From assembly GCA_964477265.1 (NCBI GenBank), contig CAYZDJ010000014.1, positions 16,561 through 80,560 of the forward strand: a DNA stretch of 64,000 bases, in the 5' to 3' direction. The translations under genes and the position numbers were made by a program. The notes under the pieces are model-generated. The model ran no database searches, had not been told where the DNA came from, and saw nothing but the letters and a program-made list of their open reading frames with translations. Shown one piece after another: positions 57,452 through 64,000 of the stretch; position 1 is the first letter of the stretch, and each line of letters opens with the position of its first letter. Origin of the DNA: CAIVPM01 sp964477265 (lineage in GTDB: Bacteria > Bacteroidota > Bacteroidia > Chitinophagales > Chitinophagaceae).

Positions 57452-58193
57452 AAGGTATAATTACTTAATTGTTGAAGATGAATTAAGCGTATTTGAAGCC
57501 ATTGACGAAAGAATGAAACCATTTACTCTTTGGCAAGCTATACCACATAGTAGTAATGCATTTGATGCTATTGGTAAATTACAAAATTATAAGCCAGAAT
57601 TAATTTTTTTAGATTGGCATTTAGTGGGTAGTAGTGGCTACGATGTGCTTGATAATTTGCTGCAACAAAAAGAATATCAACCCTATATTATTTTTATGAC
57701 AGGCCAATTAGAAAACCCAATGCAACTGGCAAAAACAATTATTAATAAATATAAAAATGTAGATGTATTTATAGATAAACCTATTTGGGAAAATTTAACT
57801 AATAATCTTACACATTATATAAAAAATGCTGAAGAAAAAGTAAAACAAATTTTGGGTAAAGAAATATGGCTAACTGATATTAATAACATAAAACAAAAAA
57901 TTGATACTAATAAAATTGAGTGCATACTACAACACCACACTAATAGAGCAAAGGATATTTATATAGTTAATCATTCCAATCCTATTACTGTTGCACTTTC
58001 TTGGCAAGAGTGCTACGACCTTTTAAACACTGCAAAAATTGATTACTTTATTACACACAAACGAACACATTTAATTGCAAAAAAGTTTATTGAAAAATTT
58101 GATAAACCGATAGTGCGTCTTAAAACTTTTAATGCTTGTAAAATAGAAGTTGTTAAAGAAAGTATTAAAGATTTTGAAAAATGGTTGAGTTAG
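57444..58193 (+). CDS. Response regulator, LytTR-like
   Basis: 249 residues. Receiver domain with acidic NYLIVEDELSVFEAID, phospho-acceptor Asp near 57 (LIFLDWHLVGSSGYDVLDNL) and Lys in DVFIDKPIWENL. The C-terminus (about 150-249) is a divergent LytTR-like DNA-binding domain (IDYFITHKRTHLIAKKFIEK). It partners the kinase and probably controls the adjacent surface genes. Inference, not shown. Confidence 0.86.
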   Translation: MNKRYNYLIVEDELSVFEAIDERMKPFTLWQAIPHSSNAFDAIGKLQNYKPELIFLDWHLVGSSGYDVLDNLLQQKEYQPYIIFMTGQLENPMQLAKTIINKYKNVDVFIDKPIWENLTNNLTHYIKNAEEKVKQILGKEIWLTDINNIKQKIDTNKIECILQHHTNRAKDIYIVNHSNPITVALSWQECYDLLNTAKIDYFITHKRTHLIAKKFIEKFDKPIVRLKTFNACKIEVVKESIKDFEKWLS

Positions 58194-58207
58194 TATAAAA
58201 TCCTTAA

Positions 58208-58327
58208 CAACTCCAACTTCTCTCCAAGCAAAATCCTCAGTTGCTGCAAGTTAATTTTTAATAACCCCAAAATCATTCCCTAATCAGTCCTGAAAACTGT
58301 AGTGTAATCCTTGACAAAATTTATTAA
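58208..58327 (-). repeat. 120-bp repeat, right copy (inverted pair with 44360-44479)
   Basis: Starts AACTCCAACTTCTCTCCAAG, 15 bp after the regulator stop, and ends AAATTTATTAAA. It is the inverted copy of 44360-44479. Seen from either end gene of the module it has the same orientation, so each transcript would read into the same strand. Confidence 0.9.
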
Positions 58328-58460
58328 ACCTATCTAAATAGAAATTATAAAATGATTGAAACTATTCTCCAAAAGTTATGAATAGTATAAAAAATAAGAG
58401 CCTCAATATAAACGGTTTATCACTTTTATTTTTAAGCAAAGTGTTAATATTTTTAAAAAA

Positions 58461-58485
58461 TAAATAATTGATAATCAATTATTTA
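58461..58485. promoter_or_regulatory. Perfect 25-bp palindrome TAAATAATTGAT.. upstream of the recombinase pair
   Basis: TAAATAATTGAT-A-ATCAATTATTTA is symmetric around 58473. TATATTTG (58486-58493), a -7-like box, follows directly. It could be an operator or part of an att site. Confidence 0.5.
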
Positions 58486-58617
58486 TATATTTGAGCAGTT
58501 AAAGCAAAATAATTAGCTATTTGAATATGGAATTTAATTTGTTAATTTCTTTGATGCTCTAAATTAGTAAAAAATTGCCTGTACTTTTAATAAAAGTATC
58601 AATTGCCTAACTACTTA

Positions 58618-58697
58618 ACACAACACAAATTGACTTTGTTATGACATAGTGTACGCAATCTTACGTCAACTTACATAAAGTGGAATTGATGTTGTGT
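58618..58697. repeat. Imperfect inverted repeat upstream of the small recombinase partner
   Basis: ACACAACACAAATTGACTTTG (58618-58643 region) and the complement ACACAACATCAATTCCACTT (58674-58697 region) flank TAGTGTACGCAATCTTACGT. It lies 35 bp ahead of the 58733 gene. A regulatory or attachment function is possible. Confidence 0.45.
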
Positions 58698-58732
58698 AGT
58701 ACCGATAGGTTTGCTTTTTAAAATCAAATCCT

Positions 58733-59083
58733 ATGAAAGCAAAAGTTGTAAGTATTAAAAAGAATAAACCTGTTTTACCAACAGGCTGCACAGTTGAAAA
58801 AGTTTCTTTTAAAGAGTGTAAAAAACTATTGAATGCAGATGACATAAGATATACAGATGAAGAAGTGCATTTGATTAGAGACTATGTGCATCTTTTAGCA
58901 GAAATAAATTACTTGTATTATTTAGAGAATCAAAAAGAAAAAAATGAAATAAATAAAATTGACGAAGAAGAACAAGAAACAAAAATCATTAACATAAATA
59001 ATTCTCATAACATTAAAACAAATACAGAATATGAAACGCAAAGCCATACTTTACGCACGAGTGAGTACAGACGAACAAGCTGA
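58733..59083 (+). CDS. Small protein ahead of serine recombinase
   Basis: 116 residues. Central helix-rich part (DIRYTDEEVHLIRDYVHLLA) resembles small proteins often placed before Bacteroidota serine recombinases; I recall this but did not check. The C-terminus is Asn/Glu/Thr-rich. It overlaps the recombinase start by 53 bp. It may act as an accessory or directionality factor; inferred. Confidence 0.6.
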   Translation: MKAKVVSIKKNKPVLPTGCTVEKVSFKECKKLLNADDIRYTDEEVHLIRDYVHLLAEINYLYYLENQKEKNEINKIDEEEQETKIININNSHNIKTNTEYETQSHTLRTSEYRRTS

Positions 59084-60641
59084 TAAAGGTTACAGTTTGA
59101 GACATCAGGAAGAAACTGCAAACAAGTATTGCAGTTTTCAAAATATAGAAGTAGTAGCCACTTATGTAGAAGACCACTCTGCTAAAACTTTTGAAAGACC
59201 TGAATTCAAAAAATTACTTGCCTTAATTAAATCAAGAAAACTTAATGCAGACCTTTTGTTATTTACAAAGTGGGATAGGTTTTCTCGTAATGCTGGTGAT
59301 GCTTATGGAATGATTAATACCTTAAATAAATTAGGTGTAGAGCCACAAGCCATCGAACAACCATTGGACCTATCAATCCCTGAAAATAAAATAATGCTAG
59401 CGTTTTATTTAGCTGCACCTGAAGTTGAAAATGATAGAAGAGCTTTGAATGTATTAGTTGGAATGAGAAGGGCAAAGAAAGAAGGGCGTTATATTACTAA
59501 AGCCCCAGTTGGTTATAAAAATGTTAGAGATGAGTTTAATAATCCAATAATTGTTCCAGCTGAAAATGCTCATATTATGAGATATGCTTTTGAACAATTA
59601 GCAACGGGTATTCATAGCATTGAAGCAATAAGAAGAGTATGCAACGAAAAGGGTTTAAAATGTAGCAGGGGTAATTTTTGGACGATGATGAGAAATCCAA
59701 TTTATTGTGGTAAAATATATGTACCAGCATATAAAAATGAAGAAGCCTGTTATGTTAAAGCAACACATCAACCTATAATAAGTGAGGATATGTTTTATCA
59801 GGCACAAGATGTTTTAGCTGGAAGAAAAACAAGGCAAACAATAAAAAATACACTCAAAGATGAATTGCCATTAAGAGGCTTGTTAGAATGTAGAAAATGT
59901 GGAGGTAAGTTAAGTGGTAGTGCATCAAAAGGCAATGGAGGCAGGTATTTTTATTATCATTGTCAAAAGGGTTGCAACGAAAGATTTAAAGCCATTGAAG
60001 CCAACAAAATCTTTGAAAATCAACTTCTAATACTAACACCCAACAAGCAAGTAATTACATTATTTAAGAAGACAATGGAAAAGTATTTTGTAGAAAATGG
60101 GAAGGATAGAACAAAGGAAATAAACCACATTAAAATTGAAATTGAGAAACACAGAGAAAGAATAAATAACGCACAACAATTAATGTTAGATGGTCAGTTA
60201 GATGCCAAAGATTACAAGCAAATTAAAGATAGATATGAAGGTGAAATTAATAGGCTTGTTCGTAAGAATACTCAATTAGCAGATACAACTGGCGAAGCAA
60301 AACAATTTTTTGATTTTGGTCTATCATTCTTACCAAACCTTTATCAGCACTACATTTCAGCAAGTACACCTATCAAACAAAAAATTATTAGTTCGATATT
60401 TCCTGAAAAATTAATTTTTGAAAAAAATCAGTATCGAACCAATAATATCAATCCTGCCATTCCTTTAATTTTCAATACTAGTAAGGGTTGTATCGAAATA
60501 AAAACAGGAAACTTTCAATCAAATTTGAAAGTTTCCTGTGAAGTGCCCAGAACAGGAATCGAACCTGCACATCCTTGCGAACGGCAGATTTTGAGTCTGC
60601 TGCGTCTACCAATTCCGCCATCTGGGCGATTTCAAGTTTAA
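59031..60641 (+). CDS. Large serine recombinase
   Basis: 536 residues. Resolvase N-terminus with Ser12 (ILYARVSTDEQADKGYSL), recombinase domain (KAPVGYKNVRDEF, RNPIYCGKIYVPAYKN), zinc ribbon (CRKCGGKLSG..CQKGC) and coiled coil near 370-420. The last part, from about residue 492, is encoded by the tRNA-Leu terminator and, at 505-532, by antisense tRNA-Leu (RTGIEPAHPCERQILSLLRL). A true C-terminus near 490 or a tail made by integration is possible. Confidence 0.9.
   Translation: MKRKAILYARVSTDEQADKGYSLRHQEETANKYCSFQNIEVVATYVEDHSAKTFERPEFKKLLALIKSRKLNADLLLFTKWDRFSRNAGDAYGMINTLNKLGVEPQAIEQPLDLSIPENKIMLAFYLAAPEVENDRRALNVLVGMRRAKKEGRYITKAPVGYKNVRDEFNNPIIVPAENAHIMRYAFEQLATGIHSIEAIRRVCNEKGLKCSRGNFWTMMRNPIYCGKIYVPAYKNEEACYVKATHQPIISEDMFYQAQDVLAGRKTRQTIKNTLKDELPLRGLLECRKCGGKLSGSASKGNGGRYFYYHCQKGCNERFKAIEANKIFENQLLILTPNKQVITLFKKTMEKYFVENGKDRTKEINHIKIEIEKHRERINNAQQLMLDGQLDAKDYKQIKDRYEGEINRLVRKNTQLADTTGEAKQFFDFGLSFLPNLYQHYISASTPIKQKIISSIFPEKLIFEKNQYRTNNINPAIPLIFNTSKGCIEIKTGNFQSNLKVSCEVPRTGIEPAHPCERQILSLLRLPIPPSGRFQV
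60507..60541 (-). terminator. Terminator of tRNA-Leu, inside the recombinase frame
   Basis: ACAGGAAACTTTCAA and TTTGAAAGTTTCCTGT form a stem just past the tRNA 3' end. It is read as codons by the opposing recombinase gene. Confidence 0.8.
60544..60627 (-). tRNA. tRNA-Leu (CAA)
   Basis: Class II tRNA of 84 nt. Acceptor GCCCAGA/TCTGGGC with A discriminator; anticodon stem GCAGA/TCTGC encloses CTCAAAA, giving CAA. The recombinase reading frame crosses it on the other strand. It may be the integration target. Confidence 0.95.
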
Positions 60642-60710
60642 TGTTTGTATGTTTAAAGTTTAATGTTATTTAAAACTTTAAACTTTTTAACCTTGAACTT
60701 TAAACGTTCT
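60640..60710. repeat. AT-rich tandem repeat (TTTAAAGTTTAATG / AAACTTTAAACTTT)
   Basis: Runs of AGTTTAATG, AAACTTTAAACTTT and ACTTTAAACG between tRNA-Leu and hscB, partly palindromic. Same family as 2397-2455. Confidence 0.55.
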
Positions 60711-60735
60711 TTGCAAGGGCTGCAAATATGCAGCA

Positions 60736-61245
60736 TCACTTTGTACTATCCAAAATACGATTAAGATATTTTTTCTTAAAGTAATACTCTTTCACTTTTA
60801 AAAAGTCATTATAATCAATATTATCAATAGTTTCAGCGTTAATAATATTTTCAATATCTTTTTTTATTTCTAATTCCCAATTCCTAATTCCTAATCTTGT
60901 TTTTTCCACTTTATCTTCATTTTCCTCAAATTTCGCATCCATTAAAGATTCATTCATTTCCATCATTTCCATTAAAAAATCTTTTGGCAGCTCAAACTTT
61001 TCTTCTTCCTGCAAATAACCTTTTAACAGCAAAACATACTTAATAGTTTCATCCTGGTTATTAAAAACTTTGTATGCTTTATTTACTTGCGATGATATTT
61101 CAAGTGCTTCTTCTTTCTCTGCCTCTGTTCCATTACTTATAAAATCAGGATGATATTTTCGGCTTAACTGAAAATACTGCTGCTTCACCAAATCCTTGCG
61201 GGGATTGAATGATAAAGGAAGATTGTATAGTTGAAAGAAGTTAAT
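60736..61245 (-). CDS. hscB: Fe-S cluster co-chaperone HscB (J-domain), with apparent ATT start
   Basis: About 169 residues if begun at ATT 61245. J-domain: FFQLYNLPLSFNPRKDLVKQ, then SRKYHPDF (HPD motif). The rest is the HscB helical domain. The first canonical codon, TTG 61191, would delete the start of the J-domain. An in-frame TAA lies just upstream of the ATT, within a TATTAAC repeat, so ATT is the best start. A segment (LGIRNWELEI) is coded by a TAGGAATTAGGAATT repeat. It helps HscA load Fe-S clusters. Confidence 0.88.
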   Translation of the reverse strand: MNFFQLYNLPLSFNPRKDLVKQQYFQLSRKYHPDFISNGTEAEKEEALEISSQVNKAYKVFNNQDETIKYVLLLKGYLQEEEKFELPKDFLMEMMEMNESLMDAKFEENEDKVEKTRLGIRNWELEIKKDIENIINAETIDNIDYNDFLKVKEYYFKKKYLNRILDSTK

Positions 61246-61310
61246 AGTTAATAGTTAATAGTTAAAAATTGGTTATTAATAATTAAGCCCTAATCATTAA
61301 TAACTATCCA
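61230..61310. repeat. TATTAAC tandem repeat at the hscB start
   Basis: On the minus strand, three or four TATTAAC units precede and overlap the ATT start of hscB. AAGCCCTAATCATTAATAAC continues the AT-rich pattern to the punA stop. Confidence 0.7.
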
Positions 61311-62128
61311 ACTACTTTTGCCAATTCAGTAAACAAAGTTGTAAGTTTTGGCTCTGCTTCTTTTGCAGCTTGCAGCACTTCTTCATGTGTAATTACATTA
61401 TCATCTTCCCTAATTCCAATATCTGTAACCACGCTTACAGCAAATACCTTCATACCACAATGCACAGCAGCAATACATTCCTGCACAGTACTCATTCCTA
61501 CAACATCGCTACCTACAGTTTTAATTAACCTGTATTCTGCATGTGTTTCAAAAGTAGGGCCAGTAACAGCAGTATAAACACCTTGATGCAAGTAAATGTT
61601 ATTTGCCTTACCAATTTCTAATGCCTTACCAATAAGTGCTTTGTTGTATGGCTCGCTCATGTCAGGAAAACGTGTTCCCAATTCCTCAACATTTTTTCCT
61701 ATTAACGGATTGGTTGTAAAGAAAGAAATATGGTCGTTTAAAATCATTAAGTCGCCCACTTTATAATTGGGGTTTACACCACCTGCTGCATTGCTTAACA
61801 ACAAAGTTTCAATACCCAGCATTTTCATTACACGCACAGGAAAAATAACCTGCTGTGCAGAGTAACCTTCGTAAAAATGAAAACGGCCACTCATGCATAC
61901 AACGCTTGTGCCACCAAGCTTTCCAAACAAAAGCTTACCACCATGCCCCTTAACTGTGCTTACAGGAAAGTGAGGGATGTTTCCATATTCAATTGCAGTT
62001 TCAACTTCAATAACCTGGCTTAAATTGCCCAAACCACTGCCTAAAACTATACCTACTTTTGGTGTTGCAGTTGTTTGGCTTTTTATGTAGTTAACAGTTT
62101 CTTGTAACTGCATTAATAAATCGCTCAT
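61304..62128 (-). CDS. punA: Purine nucleoside phosphorylase
   Basis: About 274 residues from the ATG at 62128. Trimeric PNP signature: KVGIVLGSGLGNLSQVIEVE, GKLGGTSVVCMSGRFHFYEG, TLLLSNAAGGVNPNYKVGDL and VVGMSTVQECIAAVHCGMKV. It cleaves inosine/guanosine with phosphate. It sits alone, with AT-rich repeats on the hscB side. It could feed the urate-forming purine pathway, but that link is inference. Confidence 0.96.
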   Translation of the reverse strand: MSDLLMQLQETVNYIKSQTTATPKVGIVLGSGLGNLSQVIEVETAIEYGNIPHFPVSTVKGHGGKLLFGKLGGTSVVCMSGRFHFYEGYSAQQVIFPVRVMKMLGIETLLLSNAAGGVNPNYKVGDLMILNDHISFFTTNPLIGKNVEELGTRFPDMSEPYNKALIGKALEIGKANNIYLHQGVYTAVTGPTFETHAEYRLIKTVGSDVVGMSTVQECIAAVHCGMKVFAVSVVTDIGIREDDNVITHEEVLQAAKEAEPKLTTLFTELAKVVG

Positions 62129-62236
62129 AAAATAAAATTTAGTCTGTAAAAATAGATGTTGCAAGGTTTATTAACAATAAAATGTTAATAAGTTGGAATT
62201 TTTTTTATGCACAACTGTGTTACAATCCATATAAAT

Positions 62237-62260
62237 AAAGGCTGGCAATTGCCAGTCTTT
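62237..62260 (-). terminator. Hairpin terminator of the 62264 gene
   Basis: AAAGGCTGGCAATTGCCAGTCTTT forms a tight palindrome 4 bp past the stop. Confidence 0.75.
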
Positions 62261-62263
62261 TTA

Positions 62264-63022
62264 TTATTTCAACAAGCTACTATCTACTTTAATAAAATCT
62301 GGTAAGGGGCTCTTGTAATAAACTCCAACAGAATCTGTAAAGCCCAGTCTTTGCCTTAGTGCAGGTAATTCTTTTTTATATTTTTCAGCATCCCATTTTA
62401 TCTTAAAATTATTCATTAAATAGTCTTCAAAACTTTCTGTCATTCCTATTTGCTTTCTATAAAAACTAATACTATCTGCATTGTATAATGGATAAATAAG
62501 ATACTCCTTATTATTAGGGTCATATCTTATTTGCGAACCAAAATATTGCATTCTATTTCTATGAACATTAATTCTATCTTCAAATAAAGCTAAATCAGGA
62601 CCACCAAGACAAGAGTCTTTAAAAGCTTTAACATATAATGGATAAATATATTCCTGTATTTTTTTCCTACTATGTTGCATCACTTTTACAAAAGCAAAAT
62701 ATCCGTGCATCCCAAATTGTTGAGGCCCTTTAAATCCATATTTTTTTATTATATCAATTATCATAATTTGATTTACACTATCCAATTTTTGTTGTTCTGT
62801 TATATGTTCCGAAAAATAATCAGGATTTGGAGAACACCTATATTTTCTATCATCATTTAATATTTGATTGAAAACTGGTGTTAAAAACTTGAGGGAGTCT
62901 GGTAGGTTAACTGACTCTTTAATAGTGCTCCAATCCTTGCATTTACCTTTATGATAGTTTTCATTTTTGCAACAGGCAAAAATTACAACAGTAACGAATA
63001 AAATTTTAACAAATTTAAACAT
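62264..63022 (-). CDS. Lipoprotein with DUF6624-like domain
   Basis: About 252 residues from the ATG at 63022. Lipobox VVIFACC. The body (KKYGFKGPQQFGMHGYFAFV, HSRKKIQEYIYPL, DRINVHRNRMQYFGSQI) resembles DUF6624; assignment moderate. Function unknown. The next gene upstream is also a lipoprotein. Confidence 0.72.
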   Translation of the reverse strand: MFKFVKILFVTVVIFACCKNENYHKGKCKDWSTIKESVNLPDSLKFLTPVFNQILNDDRKYRCSPNPDYFSEHITEQQKLDSVNQIMIIDIIKKYGFKGPQQFGMHGYFAFVKVMQHSRKKIQEYIYPLYVKAFKDSCLGGPDLALFEDRINVHRNRMQYFGSQIRYDPNNKEYLIYPLYNADSISFYRKQIGMTESFEDYLMNNFKIKWDAEKYKKELPALRQRLGFTDSVGVYYKSPLPDFIKVDSSLLK

Positions 63023-63035
63023 AATAATAAAAGTA

Positions 63036-63078
63036 AAATGCTTGCAATAAACAAAAAAATTATTTATTGCAAGCATTT
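63036..63078 (-). terminator. Perfect 16-bp hairpin between two lipoprotein genes
   Basis: AAATGCTTGCAATAAA and TTTATTGCAAGCATTT pair exactly around an 11-base loop. It lies 21 bp past the stop of the 63100 gene. Confidence 0.75.
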
Positions 63079-63099
63079 AATAATAATAAAAAAAATATC

Positions 63100-63867
63100 T
63101 TATGGCATATCTTTCCAATAATACATTGAATATTTATAAGTAGTAAGATATACTAGCTTAAGTGTTTGTTCAATAGTAGGATTTGTTTCAGCAGGTATAG
63201 TATTTAAAATATTAGTGATTTCTGTATTTAAAAAAACAGCTCTTTCGTATTTACTTTTTCCATCTAATTTCATTTCCTTGCAGTGATTATTTATATAATA
63301 GTTAAATGATACTATATTTTCATCTGTAATAGGTTGAATTGCACTTTCTGCAACTTGTTCAGCAATATGATTATCTTTTAAATTATTTACAACATCTGTT
63401 GGATTTGTAAAATAAATATCTTTATATTTTGATTTACTAAAAATTTTATTATATGCCTCTACATTATAGTTTTTCAATGCTGTATTAAAATCTTCTGGGT
63501 TCTCATACTCAAAATAGATATCTAAAATAGCATTATGCATCCTTCCATCTTCTTCATAAGGATTATTATTAACTATTAAATTTTCTGGCATATCTCTATT
63601 TGTACTTCTTGCTTTTTCATCACCATCTTTTGCAGCTTGAGATTCATCAGCTGCGGCTTGTTGACATGCAGCTTCCCTTATAGCAGCAGTTTCTGTCGCA
63701 TTATGAGTATTGCTACCACCACCACCTGCACCATTAGAAGCAAAACAATTTTGAAGAGCCATTGCATCTATTTCCTGAATTTCCTTTTCCGTTTTTTTTA
63801 CTGGTTTAGGACAAGCCATTAATACCAACGTAGATAAAAATGCAAGTCCAACTAATACTTTTTTCAT
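63100..63867 (-). CDS. Lipoprotein, unknown function
   Basis: 255 residues. Lipobox STLVLMAC near residue 19. N-terminal Ala/Gly-rich stretch (GAGGGGSNTHNATETAAIRE) gives a flexible region; the C-terminal half is helical (HIAEQVAESAIQPITDENIV). No family recognised. Upstream to the window end there is no gene. Confidence 0.7.
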   Translation of the reverse strand: MKKVLVGLAFLSTLVLMACPKPVKKTEKEIQEIDAMALQNCFASNGAGGGGSNTHNATETAAIREAACQQAAADESQAAKDGDEKARSTNRDMPENLIVNNNPYEEDGRMHNAILDIYFEYENPEDFNTALKNYNVEAYNKIFSKSKYKDIYFTNPTDVVNNLKDNHIAEQVAESAIQPITDENIVSFNYYINNHCKEMKLDGKSKYERAVFLNTEITNILNTIPAETNPTIEQTLKLVYLTTYKYSMYYWKDMP

Positions 63868-64000
63868 AATTTTTTTGTTTTAAAATGATTAAATAATTGA
63901 AGTTGTTTAAAATAATTTGATTGTATTAAAATAAAATAGAACTCCCAACAGTTAAGGTTTTGACTAGAAACTTAATTAACAGTGAGAGTTCAAAGCGAAA

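Larger units (their letters stand above)
58733..60541 (+). mobile_element. Likely integrative element or remnant at tRNA-Leu
   Basis: A small partner gene plus a large serine recombinase next to tRNA-Leu is a classic integration arrangement. No second tRNA-derived att copy was found further left, so the left boundary is unknown and the element may be decayed or extend to 58.2 kb or beyond. Confidence 0.45.

Noticed and set aside
58733..59083. Frameshifted upstream part of the recombinase
   Set aside because: The recombinase is complete at its N-terminus with the catalytic Ser; the upstream frame encodes a distinct small protein overlapping by 53 bp.
58000..60544. A second att copy duplicating part of tRNA-Leu to the left of the recombinase
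   Set aside because: I looked for repeats of the T-arm or acceptor sequences (for example GAATCGAACC) in 44-60 kb and found none convincing.
60507..60641. C-terminal tail of the serine recombinase as a genuine conserved domain
   Set aside because: It is encoded by the tRNA-Leu terminator and antisense tRNA-Leu, which explains the sequence.
63901..64000. Possible hairpin GAACTCCC..GAGAGTTC near the window end
   Set aside because: Only the outer bases pair well and no gene context is visible beyond the edge.

Overview
The window comes from a low-GC chromosome of a Bacteroidota bacterium, most likely in or near the Chitinophagaceae. The evidence is secreted proteins with type IX secretion (T9SS) C-terminal domains, several SPII lipoproteins, a SusC-type TonB plug segment, TAnnTTTG promoter boxes and the Thr-Tyr-Gly-Thr-tuf tRNA/elongation-factor operon. 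The taxonomic call is inference from gene content.

Layout. 1-4.5 kb: a leucine-rich-repeat protein cut by the window edge, then (minus strand) the translation operon tRNA-Thr, tRNA-Tyr, tRNA-Gly, tRNA-Thr, tuf, tRNA-Trp, secE, nusG, which ends in a terminator with no rplK after it. 4.7-12.7 kb: phoH, two convergent pectate-lyase-like T9SS proteins, a YjbR protein, a glutathione peroxidase and a beta-helix lipoprotein. 12.9-18.6 kb: a DUF4139 protein with an inserted TonB plug, a haem-binding protein, an Lrp regulator and a thioredoxin/TPR protein. 17.2-21 kb: urate catabolism (puuD, allB, alc). 21-36 kb: housekeeping and metabolism, with an IscA-type protein, an acyl-CoA mutase, kduI-kduD, tRNA-Arg, a Nudix hydrolase, an ATP-grasp-like protein, a SirB1-like protein, thyA, sdaA, ogt and cca.

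36-44.3 kb is accessory: a type I restriction-modification operon (hsdR-hsdM-hsdS) followed on the same strand by a DUF4065-like/DUF488 fusion, an unknown partner gene and a GH26-like glycoside hydrolase, nearly abutting. 44.4-58.3 kb is a self-contained module: a 2855-residue T9SS protein with an embedded lipase-like domain, a secreted beta-helix protein, and a divergent LytS/LytTR-like two-component pair. It is bracketed by two copies of a 120-bp sequence (about 90% identical by eye) in inverted orientation. Just outside lies a serine recombinase whose frame runs antisense through a tRNA-Leu gene. 60.7-64 kb: hscB (apparently with an ATT start), purine nucleoside phosphorylase and two lipoproteins.

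How the genes work together. The pectate lyases with KduI/KduD, and possibly the GH26-like enzyme, fit use of plant polysaccharides. PuuD, AllB and Alc cover part of urate-to-ureidoglycolate breakdown. HsdRMS with the DUF488 pair form a probable defence block. The two-component pair probably controls the giant secreted protein beside it. Small AT-rich tandem repeats and palindromic repeats are scattered between genes, and three seem to have entered coding sequence (mutase, cca, hscB).
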